NCBI RefSeq assembly: GCF_022664535.1
Contig: NZ_JAKUJY010000001.1
Span: forward strand, 310,001 to 374,000
Length of the DNA stretch: 64,000 bases
Direction: 5' to 3'
Source of the DNA: Sphingobium trunci
GTDB lineage: Bacteria > Pseudomonadota > Alphaproteobacteria > Sphingomonadales > Sphingomonadaceae
How positions within the stretch are numbered: the first letter of the stretch is position 1; each line of letters opens with the position of its first letter. The position numbers and the translations under genes were made by a program. Positions 45,508 to 54,204 of this stretch are shown here, in pieces. The notes below the pieces were generated by a model, which did not search any database, had not been told where the DNA came from, and worked only from the letters and a program-made list of their open reading frames with translations.

Positions 45508-45540
45508 TGGGAAAGCCGGTCAGATAGACCGGCTTTCCCA
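45508..45540 (-). terminator. Perfect hairpin between the flp pilins and cpaB
   Basis: 13-bp perfect stem (45508-45520 with 45528-45540) and a seven-base loop, 10 bases after the second flp stop codon. There is no clear T-run after it on the minus strand, so it is more likely a partial terminator or an mRNA-stabilising/processing hairpin. Either would make the pilin message more abundant than that of the assembly genes. Confidence 0.6.
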
Positions 45541-45550
45541 TATCTTGCTA

Positions 45551-45748
45551 TTAGCAGTTCGCGGCCGGAGCGTTGCCGGTACCGACGGTAGCGACACAGT
45601 TGGTCGCCGCATTCATCGAATTCTTGATCGCGCCACCCAGGTTCCAGGCGGCCAGCGCAATACCCGTGCCGACAATCGCCAGGATCAGCGCATATTCGGC
45701 TGCAGAAGCACCGCTCTCGTCAGCCCACAGATTCTTGAAAAAGGTCAT
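45551..45748 (-). CDS. Flp-type major pilin, copy 2
   Basis: 65 aa. A short leader MTFFKNLWADESG is cut after Gly, giving ASAAEYALILAIVGTGIALA with the conserved Glu-Tyr. A hydrophobic helix and NLGGAIKNSMN follow. The C-terminus has two cysteines (TNCVATVGTGNAPAANC) that could form a loop. It lies 24 bp after copy 1 and is nearly identical to it up to residue 45, with a different tail. Confidence 0.93.
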   Translation of the reverse strand: MTFFKNLWADESGASAAEYALILAIVGTGIALAAWNLGGAIKNSMNAATNCVATVGTGNAPAANC

Positions 45749-45772
45749 GTCACTTACCCCTATCGCTATGTT

Positions 45773-45964
45773 TCAGCAGCTCGGCGCGGTGTTCGTACCG
45801 ACAGTCTTGATGCAGTTGGTGGCGGTGTTCATCGAATTCTTGATCGCGCCGCCCAGATTCCATGCTGCCAGAGCAATGCCCGTGCCGACGATCGCCAGGA
45901 TCAACGCATATTCGGCCGCCGACGCGCCGCTCTCATCAGCCCACAGGCTCTTCACAAAGCTCAT
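45773..45964 (-). CDS. Flp-type major pilin, copy 1
   Basis: 63 aa. The leader MSFVKSLWADESG is followed after the processing Gly by ASAAEYALILAIVGTGIALA, then NLGGAIKNSMNTATNC. The tail has two cysteines (TNCIKTVGTNTAPSC), the same pattern as copy 2 with a different loop. It is the first gene of the Tad operon and follows a long AT-rich region with a TTAACC core and a hairpin in the leader. Confidence 0.93.
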   Translation of the reverse strand: MSFVKSLWADESGASAAEYALILAIVGTGIALAAWNLGGAIKNSMNTATNCIKTVGTNTAPSC

Positions 45965-46613
45965 ATCTTTTACCCCTAGTAGCTGGGAGCAATTCCCAGT
46001 TGCTCTTGCTCAGTCCTGCGGTAGGGGCCTGACCACCTCGCGACCCCGGCGCTGGTATCCTCCAGTCGCCAGGCAGTTGGCAGTTTCCGTAGAACTTGGG
46101 TTCAAGTTGGACCAAAGCAAACACAAGTCAACATGGTAAAAAAAATCTAAATTTTACAATATCTTGTCGTAATTTTTTATTAACCTTTTCCGTCAACCAG
46201 ATTCATTACCCTAAGTAAATGAAGGTGGTTCTGAAATATATCTTTGGATATATACCTTCATGAAATGAAAAATTATATCCATCTATACTAACACTTATAA
46301 TTGCTATATTGCTTTTCTGCACAAATAAAACCACCATATTTCAAAATATATTGTGATTTTTTTCTATGATTAATAGGATACTATATTAATTTTAAAAGAG
46401 AACTTATTATGCAAATTATTGCATCCCATGAGGTAGAGATGCCTCATACGCTAATACGTTGGTACTAGGCTATTCGGAGCCCGAAAGATCGAAGACTTGA
46501 ACCTCCGGCGGACACCCAGGGGCACGGCTCGCCGCGAATCAGCCGCGACTCGTCGCACGAAGATCAGGAAAATGAGGCGCTTGCGCTCTGTCCTATTATG
46601 GGAATGTCGTGGT
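45965..46613. other. 649-bp AT-rich region upstream of the flp/tad operon
   Basis: No credible gene on either strand; one 60-codon arginine-rich frame at 46497-46679 is probably random. About 46130-46420 is strongly AT-rich, unlike everything around it, which fits a promoter or regulator-binding region. Visible elements: a leader hairpin CTGGGA/TCCCAG at 45983-45999, a TTAACC core at 46180-46185, and a six-base inverted repeat ATGAGG/CCTCAT at 46428-46447. Confidence 0.65.
46180..46185 (+). promoter_or_regulatory. TTAACC core in the flp promoter region
   Basis: TTAACC, core of the CtrA half-site, about 216 bases upstream of flp copy 1. In Caulobacter CtrA directly activates pilA. A six-base match in AT-rich DNA is weak evidence. 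Confidence 0.25.
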
Positions 46614-47399
46614 CTAGTTAACGCTTATCCGGTGACGAAAGGTGACATTGACCCGATCGGACAGCAGCAGATAGGGTAACCAGATCGCCGCGCTGATAAG
46701 AACCTTCTTCACATTGCCCGTCAACATGTCGAGCAACGCTGCGTCGACATCAGTGGGCACATTGTCGAGACCCGCCACCAGCTTGGCGATGGTCAGTTGG
46801 GCCAGCAAGTCGACGCCCCATACCATCACCAAAAAGCGCGGAAATAGGGGCACCAGGCGCAGCGCCATCGCGAAAGCGAACATGTAAAGGCTCGACAGGA
46901 CGACCAGATCGGCGAGCATGACGGCATAAAGACCGATGAACCATGGTGGCGAAAAGCTGCCGAGCGCGGGAATCGAGCTCAGAAACTCCAGCGTCCGCAC
47001 CGGCACGTTCAGCGCTATTCCGACCAGCAGCGAGGCCATCACGCCATAAAGCCCGAACTGCGTCATGTCCTGCGCCGCCAGACAATCCAGCTTCCGCCAG
47101 CGCCCGACCTGAGCGAACCGGAAAGCGGGCTGGGCATGGACCCGTCCCGATGGGAACAGCTTCAACCCCAGCAGCAAAGCGCCCACAGGCGCACCAACGA
47201 CGAGCAGATAGGGCAGCAAACCCGTACCGCTCCCCCAGGGCGTCGCATCATAGGGTGTCGCAGGAAAGGCCAGCCTCAGCCCACAAGCGAAAGCCGCCAC
47301 CAATATCCAGATAGTCAGGATGCGTTGCAGATTGACCTGCATCGCCAGAACGATCGCCACGCTCTTGCGATAGAGATGGTCCTTCACCACTTGCACCAT
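46614..47399 (-). CDS. DUF2569-like inner-membrane protein
   Basis: 261 aa with about six hydrophobic stretches (ILVAAFACGLRLAF, LLVVGAPVGALLLGL, GVMASLLVGIALNVP, WFIGLYAVMLADLVVLSSLY and others). The end KKVLISAAIWLPYLLLSDRV followed by NVTFRHR matches the conserved C-terminus of DUF2569 proteins; the rest is weaker. The function is unknown. It lies downstream of the sensor kinase gene on the same strand (141 bp), possibly as part of the same unit, and between it and the flp promoter region. Confidence 0.6.
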   Translation of the reverse strand: MVQVVKDHLYRKSVAIVLAMQVNLQRILTIWILVAAFACGLRLAFPATPYDATPWGSGTGLLPYLLVVGAPVGALLLGLKLFPSGRVHAQPAFRFAQVGRWRKLDCLAAQDMTQFGLYGVMASLLVGIALNVPVRTLEFLSSIPALGSFSPPWFIGLYAVMLADLVVLSSLYMFAFAMALRLVPLFPRFLVMVWGVDLLAQLTIAKLVAGLDNVPTDVDAALLDMLTGNVKKVLISAAIWLPYLLLSDRVNVTFRHRISVN

Positions 47400-47540
47400 G
47401 GAAACCGGGCCTCCTCCAAACGCTGACTGCCATGACTATCCGCTATCTTGGTAAACGCCGAGTAAATGCATTGCCTCATCAAATATTCTACCGCCGATCC
47501 CCGGAGATGAAAAATGATAAAAGGAAGGCGGAAAAGGTGA

Positions 47541-49196
47541 TCACTTCCGCGGAATGGTGATCCGGATCGTCGTTCGCCCCCCGATGTTGCGCAGGAACAG
47601 TTCGCCGCCCAACGCCTGTATCCGGCGCATCAGGGAGCGCGACGACACGGCCCCGCTCGATCCCAGCCGCGCCATGTTCGGCACCCCATTGTCGCTCACC
47701 TGCAGGGCGATGCGATTGCCGTCCGGCTCCAGCGCGAATTCGACCGAACTCGCCTTCGCGTGGCGCACGGCGTTGGCGACGATCTCCCGCACTGCAAAGC
47801 TCAGTTCCCGGCCGATGATAGCGGAGGTGGCGCAATTGCCGTCCTCGACCTTCAATTCGCAGTTGATACCCCATTGCTCGCCCAGCGAACGCACAACCAT
47901 GGCCAGAGTCTCGGGCAGATAGGCGAAATCCTCTTCATCGACTTCGGGATTGATGATCCAGCGGATCGTCGCGATCTGGTCCTTGGCGATGCGATCCACA
48001 TTTTCGATCACCGGGCGCGGCTCTACCGGCTGACCCGCCAGCAGCGGCGCGACCTGGAAACGTATGCTGGCCAGCGCCTGGAGCACGCTGTCGTGCAGTT
48101 CGCGCTGCAATCGCTCGCGTTCGCGCGCTCCGGCAATGACATGCGCGTGATCGAGGCTGTTGCGCACCATCAGTTCCTCGCAGGCGCTTTCGAAAACGCG
48201 CTGCGCAATCGCCACCACATCCTCCTGACAGGGATCGTCGAGGCAAGCACCGCCCACAGCCTCGAACGTGCCGAGCGACACCCGCACCGTCAGCACCGTG
48301 TCGGTACCCAGCAGGCCGGTCCAGGCCTGTCCACCGACCGTCAAAGGGCTGAGAATGGAGATTCCGTCGCTGGAAAGCGAGATGGACGCGTCCCGGTTGC
48401 GGTCATGCCAGCCCGTGTCGGCGGTCAGCAAATTGCCGAACCCGGTTGACGCCGCCGCCTGCGCCGTGCTGCTGGCGAAACGCAGGGGTTCATGGCTTGT
48501 CGTCCGGAACAGCACAGCGAGGATCTCGCCGCCTGTCGCCAGCTTCAGCGCCTGGAGCAGAGAGACTCCAGCGTCGCTCTTGGCCGGTGGCAAATCCCCC
48601 TCCAGCAGCCGCTTTGCCCGCTCATATTCCAGCAATGTCTCCCGGCGAGGCCCCAGCATAACGCCCGTCACGGCAACCGCCACGACAAGATAGCAGACCC
48701 TGAGGACAGTCCGTTCGATCTCCGGTTCCGAAGGCAGCAAGGCGATCTCGGATATCCAGGTCGCGCCCAGCACCAGGCTGACCACCAGAATGGCGACCAG
48801 CAGGTGAAACCGTCGCGGCACGATCAGCGCCACCTCGATCGCGATGAAGAAACTGCCCGAAAAATAGGGACTGTTCGACGGGTTGGTGACCACCAGCAGC
48901 AGCAGGAACAGGACGGCATCCAGGAATATCACGGGCCTGCGGATGCGCATGTCGATGACCCAGGATCGCTCCGACAACAGGAAGCTTCCAGCCGCCAGCA
49001 GCAGCATCAGGACGATCAGGCCATGTTCGGCTGTTTCCGCCCAGGATCGCTCGGTGGAAAAGAAGAAGCTGACGAAGCAATAGATGACCGCCAGCAAGAG
49101 GCGCGTGACATTCAGCATCTGCCATGGACGAAGCGCCGACAGGGCCAGCGTATCCCACCAGCTCATCCTGCTCGTGAACTCGCTTCGGCGGTGCAT
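47541..49196 (-). CDS. Membrane sensor histidine kinase (HisKA_3), no adjacent regulator
   Basis: 551 aa. About six membrane helices fill residues 25-200 (LLLAVIYCFVSFFF, GLIVLMLLLAAGSFLL, VIFLDAVLFLLLLVV and others). A GAF-like cytoplasmic region follows, then the HisKA_3 box RERLQRELHDSVLQALASIR with the phosphorylated His near residue 365, and HATPase motifs AVREIVANAVRHAKASS and VSDNGVPNMARLGS. The organisation resembles the kinase at 30862. No response regulator is adjacent, so it may signal to the NarL-type regulator at 32577 or to one elsewhere. The start at 49196 is uncertain; Met11 is possible. Confidence 0.85.
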   Translation of the reverse strand: MHRRSEFTSRMSWWDTLALSALRPWQMLNVTRLLLAVIYCFVSFFFSTERSWAETAEHGLIVLMLLLAAGSFLLSERSWVIDMRIRRPVIFLDAVLFLLLLVVTNPSNSPYFSGSFFIAIEVALIVPRRFHLLVAILVVSLVLGATWISEIALLPSEPEIERTVLRVCYLVVAVAVTGVMLGPRRETLLEYERAKRLLEGDLPPAKSDAGVSLLQALKLATGGEILAVLFRTTSHEPLRFASSTAQAAASTGFGNLLTADTGWHDRNRDASISLSSDGISILSPLTVGGQAWTGLLGTDTVLTVRVSLGTFEAVGGACLDDPCQEDVVAIAQRVFESACEELMVRNSLDHAHVIAGARERERLQRELHDSVLQALASIRFQVAPLLAGQPVEPRPVIENVDRIAKDQIATIRWIINPEVDEEDFAYLPETLAMVVRSLGEQWGINCELKVEDGNCATSAIIGRELSFAVREIVANAVRHAKASSVEFALEPDGNRIALQVSDNGVPNMARLGSSGAVSSRSLMRRIQALGGELFLRNIGGRTTIRITIPRK

Positions 49197-49360
49197 CCTC
49201 CGATCATCCCTCCCTGCGCCCGGCGCTTGTGGTTGCGGCCCTTATGGAAAGGAAATCGCCATCGCGTCAAATCCTTAGCGTGACCCCAGCCATGGGCCTG
49301 CCGATAAGGAACGAACCTGCGTTCCGGCGGCCACGGGGCGCTGCCGGGCGACAAGAGCCT

Positions 49361-51274
49361 TCAACCATGAAAATAATCGTAAACCTGCTGCGCCACGGCT
49401 TTTGAGACCCCCGGCGCCTTCTGCAGATCTTCCAGCGCCGCGCTTTTGACGGCCTTGGCGGTCCCGAAATGCATCAGCAGCGCCTTCTTGCGCGACGGGC
49501 CGATGCCCGGCACCTCGTCCAGCGAACTGACGGTGATCGCCTTGCTGCGCTTCTGCCGATGCGCGCCGATAGCATAGCGATGGGCTTCGTCCCGCAACCG
49601 CTGAAGGTAGAAAAGCACCGGATGGTTGAGCGGAAAGGTGATTTCCCGGCCATCCGGCAGGTGGAACACCTCCCGCCCCTCCCGGCCATGATGCGGCCCC
49701 TTGGCGATGCCGATCATGCAGACATCCTCGATGCCCATATCCTCCAGAATCGCGCGCGCGGCCGACAATTGCCCCTTGCCGCCGTCGATCAGCACCAGAT
49801 CGGGCCATTCGCCGCCGTCGCGATCCGGGTCTTCCCGCGCAGCCCGGCCGAAGCGCCGTTCGAACATCTCGCGCATCATCGCGAAATCGTCGTTCGACGT
49901 TTCGGGATTCTTCATGTTGAACTTGCGATAGGCGTTTTTCCGGAACCCCTCCGGCCCGGCGACGACCATCGCGCCCAGAGCGTGCGCGCCCTGGATATGG
50001 CTGTTGTCGTAAATCTCGATCCGTTCGGGAACACCGTCCAATCCGAAGCTTTCGACCATTTCCTCCAGGATTTTCGCCTGGGTGGTCGTTTCGGCAAGGC
50101 GGCGGTCCAGCGCCTCCACGGCATTGCGCTGCGCCTGTTTGATCAGGCGCGTGCGATCACCGCGCTGGGGCACTTCGATCCGGACCTTCGATCCGATGCG
50201 TTCGGTCAGCGCCTGCGCCATCAGATCGCACTCCGCAGGTGCGCGATCGGACAGGATCAGCCGGGGCGGCGGCACTTCCTCGTAGAATTGCGCCATGAAG
50301 CTGGCCAGCACCTCGTCTTCCGCCACATCGGCGGTGTGAACGGGGAAGAAGCTGCGATGCCCCCAATTCTGCCCGCCGCGGATGAAGAAGGCCTGTATGC
50401 ACATCGACCCGCCCTTGGTCGCCAGCGCGAAGATGTCCGCATCGCCCAGGCCCTCGGCATTGATCGCCTGGCTGCCCTGGATGAAGGTCAACGCCTTCAG
50501 CCGGTCGCGCAGCACCGCCGCCTGCTCGAAGTCCAGCGCTGCGGACGCGGCCTGCATCGCCTCGCCCAGCTTTTTCTGGACGGCGGTCGACTTGCCGCCC
50601 AGAAAATCCTGCGCATCCCTGACCAGTTCTGCATAACCGGCCTGATCGATCCGATCGACGCAGGGCGCAGAGCAGCGGCGAATCTGGTAGAGCAGGCAGG
50701 GCCGAGAACGATTGGCGAAGAAGCTGTCCGTGCAGCTTCTGAGCAGAAACAGCTTCTGCAGGGCGTTGATCGTCCGCGTCACGGACCCGGCGCTGGCGAA
50801 GGGGCCATAATAGCGCCCCTTGAACTTCCGCGCACCCCGATGCTTCTGCACGCGCGGAAACTCATGATCCTCCCGCAACAGGATGAAGGGAAAGCTTTTG
50901 TCGTCGCGCAGCAGCACATTATAGGGCGGACGGAAACGCTTGATGAACTGCGCCTCAAGCAGCAGCGCCTCGGCCTCGCTGTTGGTGGTGACGATGGTCA
51001 TGGACCGGGTTTGCGCCACCATCCGCTGGAGACGCCTGGGCAGGCGGTCGACCTGGGTATAGTTGGTGACCCGGTTGCGCAGCGCCCGTGCCTTTCCGAC
51101 ATACAGCACATCCCCGCGCGCATCCTGCATGCGGTAGACGCCGGGCCGGGTGGGCAGCGTCTTCAGCGTGGTGCGGATCGCCTCCACGCCCGCATCGATA
51201 TCGGGCTGGCTACCGGTGACGGTGAAGGTCGCCTTGTCTTCGTGGAAACGGTCGGGAGATTGCGGGCCGGACAT
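49361..51274 (-). CDS. uvrC: Excinuclease ABC subunit C
   Basis: Makes both incisions in nucleotide excision repair. The product is 637 aa. The N-terminal GIY-YIG nuclease has RPGVYRMQDARGDVLYVGKA and LRNRVTNYTQ near residues 40-70. A cysteine cluster CLLYQIRRCSAPC lies near residue 185, the UVR/UvrB-binding segment around residue 215, and the RNase H-like nuclease contains YDNSHIQGAHALGAMVVAGP and LVLIDGGKGQLSAARAILED. The C-terminal helix-hairpin-helix is VPGIGPSRKKALLMHFGTAK. ATG 51274 (MSGPQSPD) is chosen; the open frame further upstream has no family similarity. Confidence 0.95.
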   Translation of the reverse strand: MSGPQSPDRFHEDKATFTVTGSQPDIDAGVEAIRTTLKTLPTRPGVYRMQDARGDVLYVGKARALRNRVTNYTQVDRLPRRLQRMVAQTRSMTIVTTNSEAEALLLEAQFIKRFRPPYNVLLRDDKSFPFILLREDHEFPRVQKHRGARKFKGRYYGPFASAGSVTRTINALQKLFLLRSCTDSFFANRSRPCLLYQIRRCSAPCVDRIDQAGYAELVRDAQDFLGGKSTAVQKKLGEAMQAASAALDFEQAAVLRDRLKALTFIQGSQAINAEGLGDADIFALATKGGSMCIQAFFIRGGQNWGHRSFFPVHTADVAEDEVLASFMAQFYEEVPPPRLILSDRAPAECDLMAQALTERIGSKVRIEVPQRGDRTRLIKQAQRNAVEALDRRLAETTTQAKILEEMVESFGLDGVPERIEIYDNSHIQGAHALGAMVVAGPEGFRKNAYRKFNMKNPETSNDDFAMMREMFERRFGRAAREDPDRDGGEWPDLVLIDGGKGQLSAARAILEDMGIEDVCMIGIAKGPHHGREGREVFHLPDGREITFPLNHPVLFYLQRLRDEAHRYAIGAHRQKRSKAITVSSLDEVPGIGPSRKKALLMHFGTAKAVKSAALEDLQKAPGVSKAVAQQVYDYFHG

Positions 51275-51547
51275 GCGGCAGAGATAGCGGCACGGGCAAG
51301 GATCGCAATGGGCCTGATTTTCCTGTCCGACAAAATCTGCCTGGAGCATTTTCGAAGCAGTGGGCATCACCTGCTTACCCGGAAAATGCAAACCAAAGAC
51401 AGGCATGATCCCGATGCTGTTTGATCGGATCCTGCTCCAGCCGGTTGATCCCGGACCTCCGCTCCCTATCTCAGCCGCGCCGCCCTTCCGCCGGCTCCCC
51501 CCTCCCGGCATCTCCCGATGCCCAAAGCCTTTGAGGACAAACCGATC

Positions 51548-52603
51548 ATGGCCACAAAAGCCTATGGCGCGCATGCTGCCGACAAGCCCTTGGAACCCAT
51601 CGACATCGAACGGCGCGCCGTCGGCGCCCATGATGTGCAGATCGCCATTGCCTATTGCGGCGTGTGCCATTCCGATCTCCACCAGGTCCGATCCGAATGG
51701 GACGGAACGCTGTATCCGTGCGTTCCGGGCCATGAAATCGTCGGCCATGTCACCGCCGTCGGCGAAGACGTCACCCGTTTCAAGGCCGGCGATGTGGTCG
51801 GTGTCGGCTGCATGGTGGACAGCTGCCAGCATTGTTCGTCCTGCGACGAAGGGCTGGAGCAATATTGCGAAAATGGATTTGTCGGCACCTATAACGGGCC
51901 TACGCCGGACGTCCCCGGCCATACGCTGGGCGGATATTCCCAGAATATCGTCGTCAACGACAAATTCGTGTTGAAGATCAGCCATCCCGCGGATCAGTTG
52001 GCTGCCGTCGCCCCCTTGCTCTGCGCGGGCATCACCACTTATTCGCCGCTGCGCCACTGGCAGGCGGGTCCGGGGAAGAAGATCGGCATCGTCGGTATCG
52101 GTGGCCTAGGTCACATGGGTATCAAGCTGGCCCACGCGATGGGCGCGCATGTCGTTGCCTTCACCACGTCCGAAAGCAAGAGGCAGGATGCGCTGGATCT
52201 GGGCGCCGATGAGGTCGTCATTTCGCGCGATCCAGATCAGATGGCGGCCCATGCCGACAGCTTCGACTTCATCCTGAACACCGTCGCGGCCAGCCACAAT
52301 CTGGATGCCTTCTCCGGTCTGCTGAAGCGTGATGGCACCCTGTGCCTGGTCGGCGTGCCCGAACATCCGCACCCCTCGCCCAATGTCGCCCCGCTGATCT
52401 TCCGTCGCAGGGCGATCGCAGGATCGCTGATCGGCGGCATTGCCGAAACCCAGGAGATGCTGGATTTTTGCGCGGAAAAGGGCATCACGGCGGATATCGA
52501 GATGATCCCCATCCAGGATATCGAAGCCGCTTATAAGCGGATGTTGAAGAGCGACGTCAAATATCGCTTCGTGATCGACAGCGCGTCGCTCGCCGCGGCC
52601 TGA
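51548..52603 (+). CDS. Zinc-dependent alcohol dehydrogenase (YahK/CAD type)
   Basis: Reduces aldehydes to alcohols with NAD(P)H in the cytoplasm. The product is 351 aa. The catalytic zinc site is visible as Cys and His in AYCGVCHSDLHQVRSEW and GHEIVGHV, and the structural zinc cysteines in SCQHCSSCDEGLEQYC. The Rossmann motif is IVGIGGLGHMGIKLAHAMGA. The YahK/cinnamyl-alcohol-dehydrogenase subgroup fits the length and the ATKAYGAHAADKPLEP start, which is why ATG 51548 is preferred over ATG 51518. The physiological substrate is unknown. It converges on the ATP synthase operon across a strong terminator. Confidence 0.9.
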   Translation: MATKAYGAHAADKPLEPIDIERRAVGAHDVQIAIAYCGVCHSDLHQVRSEWDGTLYPCVPGHEIVGHVTAVGEDVTRFKAGDVVGVGCMVDSCQHCSSCDEGLEQYCENGFVGTYNGPTPDVPGHTLGGYSQNIVVNDKFVLKISHPADQLAAVAPLLCAGITTYSPLRHWQAGPGKKIGIVGIGGLGHMGIKLAHAMGAHVVAFTTSESKRQDALDLGADEVVISRDPDQMAAHADSFDFILNTVAASHNLDAFSGLLKRDGTLCLVGVPEHPHPSPNVAPLIFRRRAIAGSLIGGIAETQEMLDFCAEKGITADIEMIPIQDIEAAYKRMLKSDVKYRFVIDSASLAAA

Positions 52604-52656
52604 AGCGTTGGCTCATGGCGGGCAGGTGCCGGTCCTGGGCCGCCCTGCGAAAGGCT

Positions 52657-52704
52657 CCATCAAAAAGGGCCGGTGCGAAGAATCGCACCGGCCCTTTTTG
52701 ATGG
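52657..52704. terminator. Bidirectional intrinsic terminator between adh and atpF
   Basis: A perfect 22-bp stem (52657-52678 with 52683-52704) and a four-base loop. The stem contains AAAAAGGGCC and its complement, giving a T-run on both strands. It lies between the stop codons of the convergent adh and atpF genes and should end both transcripts. Confidence 0.92.
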
Positions 52705-52720
52705 TCCTGCTGCAGAACCG

Positions 52721-53350
52721 TCAGACGCCAGGGTCCAATTGCCTGATCGCGCCATCGACCAGCGCCTTGTCCGCCTTGGCATCATGCCCCTGGGCTATCA
52801 GCACTGCCGCCGCGCTCGTCGCCGCGGTCACGGCCTTCGTACGGATGTCGGCAATCGCGGAGCGTTCGGCCGCGCCGATCTTGTCCTCGGCCATCTTCTG
52901 ACGGCGGGCGACAAGTGCAGCGGCGTTAGCCTTCGCGTCTTCCAGCAGCGTTTCCGCCTCATGCTCGGCCGACTTGCGCATCGCTTCGGCTTCGCCAGCA
53001 GCGGCCGACAGCCTGGCTTCATATTCAGCCTTCAGCGCTTCCGCCTCGGCCCGCAATTTGGAGGCTTCCTCCAACTGTGCCTTGATCTGCGCGATCCGGC
53101 CGTCCAGTGCGCCGCCAATCAGGCCGGGCACCTTCTTGAAGACCAGGATGGCGATGAATACCGCCATCGCCAGGCTGACCCAGGCCGTGGCATCCATGCC
53201 GACCGCCTTGGGATCCGTATGGGGGGCAACGCCTTCATGCGCGACGGTGCCGACCGGCTCCATCCCTTCCGAATGGATTGCCTGTTTCAGGTGAGGGGCA
53301 TCCGCCCCCTCCTGCTGTATCGGGCTTTGCTGTGCTGCTGCCTCAGCCAT
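52721..53350 (-). CDS. atpF: ATP synthase F0 subunit b
   Basis: Peripheral-stalk subunit, 209 aa. An N-terminal extension of about 50 residues (Glu/His/Pro-rich) precedes the single membrane helix WVSLAMAVFIAILVFKKVPG. A long Ala/Glu/Lys-rich coiled coil follows (RAEAEALKAEYEARLSAAAG). Order after b' is the usual alphaproteobacterial one, and atpF overlaps atpF' by 8 bp. The extension is longer than in E. coli b, where the helix is at the very start. Confidence 0.92.
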   Translation of the reverse strand: MAEAAAQQSPIQQEGADAPHLKQAIHSEGMEPVGTVAHEGVAPHTDPKAVGMDATAWVSLAMAVFIAILVFKKVPGLIGGALDGRIAQIKAQLEEASKLRAEAEALKAEYEARLSAAAGEAEAMRKSAEHEAETLLEDAKANAAALVARRQKMAEDKIGAAERSAIADIRTKAVTAATSAAAVLIAQGHDAKADKALVDGAIRQLDPGV

Positions 53351-53837
53351 GGGCCAGTGCCGCCTTTACTGCGTTGCGGGCTGCTTCGTCCGACGCGTCC
53401 ACGCCGGAAATGCGAGCCACCATGTCGCGCGCTGCATCAGCGGCGACCGTTTCAATCTCTGCCAGGGCCGCGTCGGATGCAGCCTTGATACGGGCTTCCG
53501 CCGCGCCGATCTGGCCCGCGATCTCCGCATCGGCGGCGGCCAGCCTGACTTCGGACGCCTTGGCAGCCTCGGCCTTCGCCTTGGCCAGCGTCGCCTGAGC
53601 GGCGGCGCGATTGGCGGCATCCCGGGCGCGATAGTCCGCCTCGGCCTCATCGGCGCGGGCGAAAGCCGCCTTGGCGGCGTCCAGATCACCGGTGATCTTT
53701 GCATCGCGCGCGTCGGCCGTCGCCTGCACCTTGGGCACCATGCCCAGGCCGATGACGAAGAAAACGAAACCGAAGGTCAACAGCAGCCAGAAGATCTGCG
53801 ATGAATAGGTTTCGGCAATTTGCGCGATTTGAGGCAT
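53343..53837 (-). CDS. atpF': ATP synthase F0 subunit b'
   Basis: Second, divergent b-type stalk subunit, 164 aa, found in photosynthetic and many alphaproteobacterial enzymes where b and b' form a heterodimer. The membrane helix is FWLLLTFGFVFFVIGLGMVP near the N-terminus, followed by a highly Ala-rich coiled coil. The gene lies 86 bp after atpE and overlaps atpF. Confidence 0.92.
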   Translation of the reverse strand: MPQIAQIAETYSSQIFWLLLTFGFVFFVIGLGMVPKVQATADARDAKITGDLDAAKAAFARADEAEADYRARDAANRAAAQATLAKAKAEAAKASEVRLAAADAEIAGQIGAAEARIKAASDAALAEIETVAADAARDMVARISGVDASDEAARNAVKAALAHG

Positions 53838-53923
53838 TTTTTCGGTCCGTCCGATCAGGGCGCGGTCAATTGGAGGACGGGCAGGTCAGCCGATCGGCCG
53901 CCCCGCCCGCCCCAAAGCGGCTT

Positions 53924-54151
53924 TCAGGCCACGAACACCAGGATCATGGCGATCACGAACGCCAGCAGACCCAGAAGTTCCGCAGCGGCGAAACCGATGA
54001 ACAGGCGGCCCTGCTGACCGTCGGCAGCACCGGGGTTGCGCAGCGCGCCTTCGAGGAACGAGCTGAAGACGTTGCCCACACCGAGGGCGGCAATGCCCGC
54101 ACCGATCGCGGCCAGGCCAGCACCGAGCAGCTTTGCGGCTTCTGCGTCCAT
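53924..54151 (-). CDS. atpE: ATP synthase F0 subunit c
   Basis: Proteolipid ring subunit, 75 aa. Two membrane helices: GAGLAAIGAGIAALGVGNVF and FAAAELLGLLAFVIAMILVF, with the proton-carrying Glu in AAAELLG. The polar loop is RNPGAADGQQGR. ATG 54151 has GGGAG eight bases upstream; the longer frame starts with TTG inside that leader and is rejected. The absence of the sodium-binding Gln/Ser/Thr pattern points to a proton ring. Confidence 0.95.
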   Translation of the reverse strand: MDAEAAKLLGAGLAAIGAGIAALGVGNVFSSFLEGALRNPGAADGQQGRLFIGFAAAELLGLLAFVIAMILVFVA

Positions 54152-54204
54152 GTCGTAAACTCCCTTTTCCAAACTCTAGTCAAACGTTGAAGTAATGAGC
54201 GAAA

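Noticed and set aside
46497..46679. A 60-codon Arg-rich frame upstream of the Tad operon
   Set aside because: It has no ribosome site, an amino-acid composition typical of random high-GC DNA, and overlaps the end of the DUF2569-like gene on the other strand.
49361..52057. UvrC with a 261-residue N-terminal extension
   Set aside because: The family similarity starts at ATG 51274, where the normal UvrC length is reached, and the extension overlaps the adh gene on the other strand.
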